Below, piece by piece: positions 19,835 to 26,701 of a DNA stretch of 64,000 nucleotides. This DNA is from Microbulbifer elongatus. GTDB lineage: Bacteria; Pseudomonadota; Gammaproteobacteria; Pseudomonadales; Cellvibrionaceae. The notes below the pieces were generated by a model, which was not told the DNA's origin, made no database searches, and saw only the letters and a list, made by a program, of their open reading frames with translations. Position 1 is the stretch's first letter, and each line of letters starts with the position of its first letter. The position numbers and the translations under genes are program-made. Location: the NCBI RefSeq assembly GCF_020524885.1, contig NZ_JAIVKJ010000004.1, positions 124,001-188,000 of the forward strand, in the 5' to 3' direction.

Positions 19835-20634
19835 GGTTTTTTCTCTTTTTAGTAGACGCATCCAAAATTTTGCGACGGTTTTCGCTGGTGGCGGTCGCGA
19901 TAATCAGTCGGGGTGCGCAGGTATTCCGCAATTGGACGTCCTGGCTCAGTAATCGGGCAGCGCTCATTGGCACGTTGGTAGCGTTTGAGCAAAAATGACA
20001 TTCAGAATTAGAAAATTATTCTAACTGTTAAATATTCTTAATGTTGAATGCCGCCGATGGCGAGGTGAAAACAAGGGGCGGGTTGCTCTGAACGGCTTGT
20101 TATTATCACTGCACATCCCTGCGTAGAAAATTATCAGCGTCACCTGATTATGGCAAGCCTGGGGGGGAATTGACGGGTGTGAGTGAATCACCTGGTTGTT
20201 GTTATTCCGGATGACGACAAGTTTTGGAATGCGTGGTGTTACATGGTAATTGAGTAGTAGATGTTTCTATCAGGCTGAAGATTGATCGGCAATTACCCGA
20301 GAAAATCCCCATTTTAGAGGCGATAAATCTGGACATGGAATAGGGCCATGGATAGCATGGATTGAATGATCTCGCGCATCTTTCCCTTGGTGGTGCGCGA
20401 CAATGCAAGAGTAAGAATAAGCAAGATTCATCTCACGTTTCCGGTGCCCGGCAAGGTTGTACTTTTATCCCGAATGTATCGATGTTGCACAGTGCCGGAT
20501 GCATGTGTTCTTCAGTAGTGCAAACTAGGTGCTGCGCCGTGGATTATTGGGCGGCAGCAAGCGGTACCTCGGTGTGCGATCGGGCGCTGGCCCGGCGAAG
20601 ATTCGCTGGTTGCCCGGAATCAGGTAGGTAAAGC
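19835..20634. promoter_or_regulatory. 800-bp divergent intergenic region
   Basis: It lies between the minus-strand DUF4861 operon and the plus-strand enolase-superfamily operon and is visibly richer in A+T than the genes around it. It should hold two outward promoters. The clearest element is the TTAGAA/TTCTAA dyad at 20008-20024. I see no convincing protein: short open frames here lack ribosome-binding sites and family features. Its length would allow a small RNA or leader, but I cannot identify one. Confidence 0.55.
20008..20024. promoter_or_regulatory. Dyad TTAGAA-N5-TTCTAA, possible operator
   Basis: A 6-bp inverted repeat in A+T-rich DNA, about 175 bases before the DUF4861 start codon. 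It has a plausible operator size, but the AT-rich background makes chance likely. Confidence 0.3.
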
Positions 20635-21780
20635 ATGACTAAAAAGATAACAATAAAACGATTTCATTTTGACGAAGTGGTGGTTCCGGCCAAGCCGGGT
20701 GTAATCGATTCCGCGGGGATGCGCAAGCCGCTGCATATGCTGCCGGTTGGCGGCAAGCGTGAGTGGAGCATGCAGTTCGACGAACTGCCTAAGCTAATTC
20801 TCAAGCTGGAACTTTCTGACGGCACCGTGGGGTACGGTGAATTCTACCGTGACCACAACTGGACATTGGTTAGTGAGGTGGCGGAAAGCCTGCTGGGACG
20901 GGATATCCGCACCATTTGCCTGCAGGATCTGCCGATCCCACTTTGTCGCGAATACGATGGTTTTGAATGCGCCATCTGGGATGCTTACGCCAAGTCGCTC
21001 GGTGTGCCGCTGTACATGTTGCTTGGCGGCGTTGTGCGCGACCGGGTGTATGTGGGCGCCTGGTCCAGCCATCGCACGGTCGAGGAAGCTGGCCTGGTGG
21101 CAAAGAATTACGCGGAACAGGGCTACGATTGCATCAAGTTCAAGTGCGACCTGGAGGACGACGTGGTTGGCTGGTGCGAACAGATCAAGCACCACGCCCC
21201 GGGCATGAAAGTGATTTTTGATCCGAACCAACGCTGGGAAAATTCCGGTGAGGCGCGCCGTCGCCTGAGGGGGTTGGAGGCGGTTGGCAACGTGCTGCTG
21301 CTGGAGGACCCGATCTGTAAATGGATGCTGCGCGACTACGCCGAACTGCGCAATTTCACCACCATCCCGATCGTGCAACACGTTTCCTTGCCCTACGTAT
21401 ACCAGGGGCAAAGGGTGCACGATGCCATCAGTGTAATCGAGCATAATGCGGTGGACGGTTTCAACTTTAATGCGGGACTGGCAAAGTTCCGCCAGCTGGA
21501 TGCGATTGCTTCCGCCGCGCGCAAAAATTGCTGGCACGGTTCGGAGGCTGACTTGGGTATCCTTGAGTCCATGTATTTGCACCAATCCATCGCTGCAAAA
21601 AGCTGCGTGTGGCCGGGGGATATCTTTGGGCGCATGCTGCGGTCTCACTGTCTGCTTAAATCCCCTATTCGCTTTGATCCGCCCTATGCGTTTGTACCCG
21701 ATGAGGGGCCCGGTCTCGGTATCGAGCTGGATGAAGAGGCGATCGCTGAACATCGCGTATCGACGACGACGGTAGAGTGA
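20635..21780 (+). CDS. Enolase-superfamily (mandelate racemase/MLE-like) enzyme
   Basis: 381 residues with the two-part layout of this superfamily: an N-terminal capping domain and a modified TIM barrel. Metal-site candidates are Asp in VIFDPNQRW and Glu in LLLEDPI, with a Lys pair in CIKFKCD after strand 2. At the third ligand position, usually Glu or Asp, I read IPIVQHVS by eye, which is unusual. GSEADLG near the end is a normal late-barrel motif. Members abstract the proton next to a carboxylate and then dehydrate, racemise or cycloisomerise. A sugar-acid dehydratase is a reasonable guess given the neighbours; the substrate is unknown. Ten bases separate it from the next gene. Confidence 0.85.
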   Translation: MTKKITIKRFHFDEVVVPAKPGVIDSAGMRKPLHMLPVGGKREWSMQFDELPKLILKLELSDGTVGYGEFYRDHNWTLVSEVAESLLGRDIRTICLQDLPIPLCREYDGFECAIWDAYAKSLGVPLYMLLGGVVRDRVYVGAWSSHRTVEEAGLVAKNYAEQGYDCIKFKCDLEDDVVGWCEQIKHHAPGMKVIFDPNQRWENSGEARRRLRGLEAVGNVLLLEDPICKWMLRDYAELRNFTTIPIVQHVSLPYVYQGQRVHDAISVIEHNAVDGFNFNAGLAKFRQLDAIASAARKNCWHGSEADLGILESMYLHQSIAAKSCVWPGDIFGRMLRSHCLLKSPIRFDPPYAFVPDEGPGLGIELDEEAIAEHRVSTTTVE

Positions 21781-21790
21781 GAGATAGCGA

Positions 21791-22660
21791 ATGAGTGTAT
21801 TTGATAACCCGTTTACAGGTGACGCGGATCGCGGCGAAATCTGGGAGATCCTTGTTCGTCGGGATCTTGAGGCCTTCCTTGCCGCAGACTGGGATGCGAT
21901 AAAACACGACTTTGTCGAAGAGGGCTTTTTTGGTATCGATGGCCAGAATAAAGACAATCCGGATCACTGGGTCATGACTTTTCCAGACCTCGCTTCCTAT
22001 CGCGACGTGTGGTTGCAGTCGGCGCAGGCTTCGGCCGCGGAGTCCGAACGGGAGACTGTACGTGAGCCGCTTTACGCGGCCTCGCGCCTGAAGAGTATCG
22101 ATGTCAATGGCGGTCACGCTATCGCACACAAAGAAATTAAAGGCGCGGTGCCGAAAAAGGATGGCAGCAAGGACCTTCTCGACTGGCAGACACTCTATGT
22201 AATGCGCAAGGTCGACGGCTGCTGGAAAATTGCCTCTTTCGTCGGTTTTCTACCGTCAGTCATGGGGAAAGATGGTGCCGCGTCAATCACGGCTCCGCCC
22301 GCGCAGCAGCATGTAACCGCGGGTCCCTATTCGCCGGTGCTGAACGTGCGCGCCGAAGAACTGGTGGTCATCTCCGGCCAGTGTGCCATCGATATGGCGG
22401 GCAATATCGTTGGTGAATCCTTCGAAGAGCAGGTGCGCTACACCCTGGAAAACTGTGCGCGACAGCTCGCCAATGGTGGCTGTGACCTGAGTGATGTGTT
22501 CAAGGTGAATGTCTACCTGCCGGATCTCTCTGACTGGGGCCGCTTTAACGAAATTTATGTGGATTATATGCGTGAACCCTATCCGGCACGCACTGCCATT
22601 CAGGCTGGACTGTTGCCGGGACTTCTGGTGGAACTTGAAATGTGGGCGGCAAAACGATGA
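21791..22660 (+). CDS. Fusion of an NTF2/SnoaL-like domain and a RidA domain
   Basis: 289 residues in two parts. Residues about 10-165 look like an NTF2/SnoaL-type cone fold (aspartate-rich start, then DLLDWQTLYVMRKVDGCWKIASFVGF). Residues about 175-289 are a RidA/YjgF domain (AGPYSPVLNV, SGQCAIDMAGNIV, FKVNVYLPDLSDW and PARTAIQAGLLPG with the expected substrate-binding Arg). RidA proteins hydrolyse enamine or imine intermediates to ketones and ammonia. The fusion is unusual, and its place between an enolase-superfamily enzyme and a creatininase-family hydrolase suggests a pathway with an amine- or amide-bearing acid. The stop overlaps the next start (ATGA). Confidence 0.82.
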   Translation: MSVFDNPFTGDADRGEIWEILVRRDLEAFLAADWDAIKHDFVEEGFFGIDGQNKDNPDHWVMTFPDLASYRDVWLQSAQASAAESERETVREPLYAASRLKSIDVNGGHAIAHKEIKGAVPKKDGSKDLLDWQTLYVMRKVDGCWKIASFVGFLPSVMGKDGAASITAPPAQQHVTAGPYSPVLNVRAEELVVISGQCAIDMAGNIVGESFEEQVRYTLENCARQLANGGCDLSDVFKVNVYLPDLSDWGRFNEIYVDYMREPYPARTAIQAGLLPGLLVELEMWAAKR

Positions 22661-23418
22661 AGTGGGAGAACCTGACCAGCCCCGCGCTGGATGAATTTGA
22701 TCGCAGTACTCCCGTCATCCTGAATGTAGGTGCCATCGAGCAACACGGGCCACACCTGCCACTGGTGACCGATGCATTGATTGGTCGTCACTTTCTCGAG
22801 CTGGCGGACCAAGCGCTCGGTGACCAGGTGCTTATACTGCCGCAAGTGGCGGTCTGCTGCAGTGAGCATCATATGAGTTTCCCGGGTAGTCTGACGGTCA
22901 CTCACGAGACCATGCTGGCCTATGTATGTGATGTCTTGCAGTCAGTGGTTGCACACGGCTTTACCAATATCGTGCTGTTCAACAGTCACGGCGGTAATCT
23001 CGCCATTGGTCAGGTCATCATTGAAAAGTTGGGGCACCGTCACCCGGAAGTGGATTTCTTTATGCTCACTTGGTGGAAGTTGGCTCCAGATGCACTGAGG
23101 GCGCTGCAGGAAAGTGAATTCGGTGGTGTGGGACATGCCTGCGAATTTGAAACCTCGATGATTATGCATGTCGCGCCGGAATTGATTGATACCGGTACGA
23201 TTAAAGATACCCCGCTGCAATCCACTTACGCCTGGGCGGATGCCGATCTGCTGACCGGCAGCCGTGGTGCGCACCAGCGCTCCATGTCAGAGCTGACCGC
23301 CGGTACCGGCGTGTACGGTGCGCCGAGTTACGCCACGGCGGAGAAGGGTGAGAAAATTTTTACCCTGGTGACCGCGGAGCTTGTGAAGATGCTGAGCGAG
23401 ATTTGCCCCCCGAGCTAA
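22657..23418 (+). CDS. Creatininase-family metal-dependent amidohydrolase
   Basis: 253 residues with the family signatures AIEQHGPHLPLVTDA near the N-terminus, NSHGGN in the middle and VGHACEFETSMI, which together hold the His, Asp and Glu metal ligands. Family members hydrolyse amide or lactam bonds (creatinine, formamides) or act in cofactor biosynthesis. ATG 22657 overlaps the TGA of the RidA fusion (ATGA), so coupling is likely; an in-frame GTG at 22642 is less likely. The substrate is not known. It ends the plus-strand operon and is convergent with the gene that follows. Confidence 0.88.
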   Translation: MKWENLTSPALDEFDRSTPVILNVGAIEQHGPHLPLVTDALIGRHFLELADQALGDQVLILPQVAVCCSEHHMSFPGSLTVTHETMLAYVCDVLQSVVAHGFTNIVLFNSHGGNLAIGQVIIEKLGHRHPEVDFFMLTWWKLAPDALRALQESEFGGVGHACEFETSMIMHVAPELIDTGTIKDTPLQSTYAWADADLLTGSRGAHQRSMSELTAGTGVYGAPSYATAEKGEKIFTLVTAELVKMLSEICPPS

Positions 23419-23445
23419 TCGTCTCACTGCGCCGTTTGCTCAATA

Positions 23446-23473
23446 GCCGGTGCCCATTGTGATGGGCACCGGC
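23446..23473. terminator. Perfect 12-bp hairpin between convergent genes
   Basis: 23446-23457 pairs perfectly with 23462-23473, loop TGTG. No T tract follows on either strand. Its place between two convergent stop codons fits a two-way terminator. Confidence 0.65.
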
Positions 23474-23482
23474 ACTGGCGTG

Positions 23483-24391
23483 TTAACCGTCCAGGTATTC
23501 CCTCTGCAGCCACTCCGCGGCGAATTTATACGCCTGGTCGAGATCGGGCACGGCAGATTCATCGCCGCCGATATCCAGTCCCAGGTGGCCTTCGAAGCCC
23601 ACCCGATTCAGTGTGTCGAAGAAAATGTCCCAGCGGATACGGCCATCACCGATCGCCAGATGTTCCACTTTTTTGCCGCCGTTGTCGGAGATGTGGATGT
23701 AGTCCACGTGATCCTTGAGTCGCATCATCGACAGCGCCAGATTGTCGCGGATGACAAACTGATTGGCGGTATCCAAAGTGAAGCGCAAGTTGTCGCGTTT
23801 GACTGCGTCGTGGAAGTGCAGGTAGGCATCGGTACTGGAGGCGAGTAACCCTTCCGCCGGATGCATATGGAAAGTCAGGCCGTATTTCGCCGCGATATCG
23901 CATGCGTGCCCGTAGGTTTCGACCAGCGTCGCCCAGAAATTTTCCCAGCGCACCTTCTGTGGCAGAAACGCCGACGCCAGGACTTCTTCATTGTAGTGCC
24001 GCACCACCGGAATATCTGCTGGAAACTGGTAAGGGGGCAGGGGGGCATTATCCAGCACGCCTTTGGCGCCGAAGAGCTGCGCAATTTCACAGCCCCGCTC
24101 GAACAGGGCCAGTTGCTTTTCCCGTTCGCGCTCATCGAGTGAAGACAGGCCGGGCAATACCACGCAGAAATAAGGGACAGAGAGGTTCAGCTCCCTGATT
24201 TTGTCGGCAATCCGATGACGATATTCGTAAACCGTCATCAGGTGCTCTTCTCGGATCCCTTCCAGTTCCACAGAGGAAAAGCCAAGGGAGTGCATTTCTT
24301 CGAGGTAAGTTTCCGTCAGCTCCGCCTTCGGTGGGTAGCCGTACTTGGTAATACTGTACAGGTAGGCGCAGACAATGCGGTCATGGTACAT
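23483..24391 (-). CDS. Sugar isomerase/epimerase-like TIM-barrel protein
   Basis: 302 residues of the xylose-isomerase-like TIM-barrel family (AP endonuclease 2 fold). Recognisable metal-ligand segments are SVELEGIREEHL, LTFHMHPAEGL, LRFTLDTANQF, VDYIHISDNGG and HLGLDIGG. Members isomerise or epimerise sugars, inositol derivatives or hydroxypyruvate, or cleave dehydrated sugar acids. AGGA lies before the ATG. It follows the Nramp-like transporter gene by 17 bases on the same strand, so the two are co-transcribed, downstream of the GntR regulator. The exact reaction cannot be told from the sequence. Confidence 0.85.
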   Translation of the reverse strand: MYHDRIVCAYLYSITKYGYPPKAELTETYLEEMHSLGFSSVELEGIREEHLMTVYEYRHRIADKIRELNLSVPYFCVVLPGLSSLDEREREKQLALFERGCEIAQLFGAKGVLDNAPLPPYQFPADIPVVRHYNEEVLASAFLPQKVRWENFWATLVETYGHACDIAAKYGLTFHMHPAEGLLASSTDAYLHFHDAVKRDNLRFTLDTANQFVIRDNLALSMMRLKDHVDYIHISDNGGKKVEHLAIGDGRIRWDIFFDTLNRVGFEGHLGLDIGGDESAVPDLDQAYKFAAEWLQREYLDG

Positions 24392-24408
24392 AACTAAATC
24401 CTAATTAT

Positions 24409-25713
24409 TTAAATCGCTTCGATAATGCCGATGACACCGACCACGGCCATAAAAATGGTGAACAGGGTCATGGCCACAAGCATCAAGGTGGAAATCGGGG
24501 ATACCGTTTGATCGCCCATCACCGACTTGCGGTTCTGCAGTATCGTCATCAGGATCAGGATGATCGGGGTGATCAAGAGTGCAAATACCTGGGTGATAAT
24601 CATCACCAGTACCGGCCGGCCACCGAAAATGGGTACGACCAGGCCCAGCGCTGCGTAAAAAATGATGATGGTTTTGTTGGTTTTAGAGGAAAGGTCCATC
24701 GGCTTGTTGCGATAGTCTGCCAGCAGCAGTGGTACCAGCATGTAGTGCGGAAACAGTGAGGAAAGGCCCGCACAGACGATACCCACGACGAAAATGGAAA
24801 TTGCGAAACGGCCTGCCAGTGGCTCCAGCAGCTGAATCATGTCGATGGCATTTTCCACATGCAGTCCCTGCGGGTGCAGGGTGCCTGCGGCCGCTGCCAT
24901 GATGGAGAGACTGAGGAAAAACATCAGGAAAGAAGAAATGAAGGCATCGCGCTTTTCCAGCTTGAGGTCGGATGCTTTCCACTGCTTTTCTTTTACCGTG
25001 ATGGAGCGGGCAACATAGAGTACCCCGCCCATGGTGGTACCGATCATGCCGGCGACGATCAAGCCCGCATTAGCGGTGTCGGGAATGCTGGGCACCAGCC
25101 CGGCAATCACCACCGAGGCGTCCGGGATGACCATGGTCGCGGTCATCAGAAACGATATGCCCATCAGGGCAACGAACAGTGCCAGCAGTTTTTCGATAAA
25201 ACCGTAGCGGTTGTTGATGAGCAGGAATACCAGCATGCCGCCAAACAGGATCGCGAGCAAAATGGTGCTGATACCCTCGCCATCGGCGGTGAGGGGTTTG
25301 GACCACTCGTTGACCACATCGGTAACAATGGCCATGACGCCGATACTGGATACCATTTCCGTGAATACCAGTACCGACAGCACAAACAGCGCCACCTTGC
25401 GCCCGAAATGCTTGCGAAATGCCTGCAGTGCACTCTCGCCGGTAAGCAGCGTGTAGCGTCCGAAATAGACAATCAGGAAGTAGGTGAAAATACAGGACAG
25501 CAGCACCGCCCATGACAGGATCATGCCATGGGAGGCGCCTGCCGATGCCATGGTTGTGATACTGCCGGTACCGATGTTGTAGCCCACCAGGAACAGGCCC
25601 GGGCCGATGGTGGACAGGAACAGAGCGATCTTTTTCCACAGGGAGTTTTTGGCGAGCATGTGGCCGGCGGTTGCCACTCCCTCGTTGGTTGTAGTTAGAT
25701 TTTCGTTACTCAC
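24409..25713 (-). CDS. Nramp-like transporter lacking canonical metal-site motifs
   Basis: A membrane protein of 434 residues with about 11 hydrophobic helices and the overall Nramp family layout, starting with GPGLFLVGYNIGTGSITT. In metal-transporting Nramps this first helix carries DPGN; here the same place reads IGTG. The sixth-helix motif MPHN is replaced by MGGV (GTTMGGVLYVARS). Both usual metal-coordinating segments are therefore absent, so divalent metal transport is doubtful. Its place between a GntR/FCD regulator and a sugar-isomerase-like gene suggests an organic substrate, which is inference. The start is GTG 25713. A TGTCAGACA dyad sits about 45 bases upstream. Confidence 0.82.
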   Translation of the reverse strand: MSNENLTTTNEGVATAGHMLAKNSLWKKIALFLSTIGPGLFLVGYNIGTGSITTMASAGASHGMILSWAVLLSCIFTYFLIVYFGRYTLLTGESALQAFRKHFGRKVALFVLSVLVFTEMVSSIGVMAIVTDVVNEWSKPLTADGEGISTILLAILFGGMLVFLLINNRYGFIEKLLALFVALMGISFLMTATMVIPDASVVIAGLVPSIPDTANAGLIVAGMIGTTMGGVLYVARSITVKEKQWKASDLKLEKRDAFISSFLMFFLSLSIMAAAAGTLHPQGLHVENAIDMIQLLEPLAGRFAISIFVVGIVCAGLSSLFPHYMLVPLLLADYRNKPMDLSSKTNKTIIIFYAALGLVVPIFGGRPVLVMIITQVFALLITPIILILMTILQNRKSVMGDQTVSPISTLMLVAMTLFTIFMAVVGVIGIIEAI

Positions 25714-25757
25714 GGCGATCCCCTCATTATTATTTGAATTGCTCCCAAGTTACTGCG

Positions 25758-25768
25758 ATGTCAGACAT
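25758..25768. promoter_or_regulatory. ATGTC-A-GACAT dyad, candidate GntR/FCD operator
   Basis: A perfect 5-bp inverted repeat around one central base, 45 bases before the Nramp-like start codon. Short dyads with a GTCnGAC core are typical operators for FadR-subfamily GntR proteins, and such a regulator is encoded directly upstream. Confidence 0.5.
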
Positions 25769-25852
25769 GTGACAAGTGCGGTCTTGAAAAATTGGGATTC
25801 GCGGGGACTACCAGTGGAAATTCGTGAAAATTGATGGGGGCGGCCCGGACCG

Positions 25853-25871
25853 CACCCCCGGAGCGGGGGTG
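25853..25871 (-). terminator. GC-rich hairpin after gntR
   Basis: A 7-bp CACCCCC/GGGGGTG stem, loop GGAGC, just past the gntR stop on the minus strand. No T tract follows, so it may only weaken read-through to the transporter gene. Confidence 0.4.
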
Positions 25872-25889
25872 AGTGGAGCCGGAGGAGGT

Positions 25890-26657
25890 TCAGGATGCGG
25901 CCAGTTCCTGGCGCATGTGGAAAGCTTTGCGATGGCGATTGATGCTGTTCGCCAGGTGGCGACGGGATGCCTCCCGCGCAGCCTGTGGATCGCGTGCTTC
26001 GATCGCCCTCACCAGGTCCTTGTGTTCTTGCTGCGTTTCTTGGAGAAGGCTGGCCTGACGGTCGCTCTCGCTGGTTCCCGCCTGATCGAGATCGTACTTC
26101 ATTAGCAGGTCGTGAGGCGGGATCAGGTGAGTTCCCAGGAAGCTGAGGAAGCGCACGAATTGTGGGTTATTGGCCGCAGCGGCAATGGCGTTGTGTAGCT
26201 CAAAATCCGCCGCGGATGCATCTACATCACTTGCGATACAGTCGTCAATCGCTTTCAGGGCGGTGTGCATGGCGTCGATATCACTCTGGTTGCGGCGCTC
26301 GGCAGCGGCACCGGCCATTTCGATCTCCACGGCCATGCGGAGCTCAAGCACATTGATGATTTCCTCGAGCGTCGCCAGTTCACCGGGACGTATCCGGAAA
26401 GTGTCCTTCCCGGCATTCTCCGCAACGAAGGCGCCAACCCCCTGGCGCGTAATCACCAGACCATCAGCTTTAAGGGCGGCCACCGCTTCCCTTACCACGG
26501 TGCGGCTGACGTCCGCACTGGTCACCAGTGTCTGTTCGGTGGGCAGACGGTCTCCGGGGGCTAATTTGCCGCTCAGGATCTGCGAGCGAAGTTGTTCAAT
26601 TAACTCCGCCGTCAGGGACTTGCGCTTGTTCAGGGGTTTGATCATTTCATGGGCCAT
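25890..26657 (-). CDS. GntR-family transcription regulator, FadR/FCD subfamily
   Basis: 255 residues. An N-terminal winged helix-turn-helix (about 15-80, with the family pattern SGKLAPGDRLPTEQTL and SRTVVREAVAALKADGLV) is joined to an all-helical FCD domain. The FCD part carries Asp and His positions that usually bind a metal (FELHNAIAAAANNP, EHKDLVRAIEARD, SRRHL). Such proteins commonly sense sugar acids or other carboxylates and repress neighbouring genes. It lies 44 bases after the GH105 gene and upstream of the Nramp-like gene. GTCnGAC-type and longer dyads at 25758, 28678 and 34978 are candidate operators, but no link has been tested. Confidence 0.93.
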   Translation of the reverse strand: MAHEMIKPLNKRKSLTAELIEQLRSQILSGKLAPGDRLPTEQTLVTSADVSRTVVREAVAALKADGLVITRQGVGAFVAENAGKDTFRIRPGELATLEEIINVLELRMAVEIEMAGAAAERRNQSDIDAMHTALKAIDDCIASDVDASAADFELHNAIAAAANNPQFVRFLSFLGTHLIPPHDLLMKYDLDQAGTSESDRQASLLQETQQEHKDLVRAIEARDPQAAREASRRHLANSINRHRKAFHMRQELAAS

Positions 26658-26701
26658 ATCGAAAAATCTGCCGTTTATTGCATTCGCGGAGATCGCCGTA
26701 T

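Noticed and set aside
20170..20190. TGTGAGTGAATCACC considered as a CRP site
   Set aside because: The spacing between TGTGA and TCAC is one base short and the outer bases do not match, so it is not convincing.
20362..20631. Small plus-strand frame just before the enolase-superfamily gene
   Set aside because: Cysteine- and alanine-rich translation without domain, ribosome-binding site or conserved look; more likely leader or promoter DNA.
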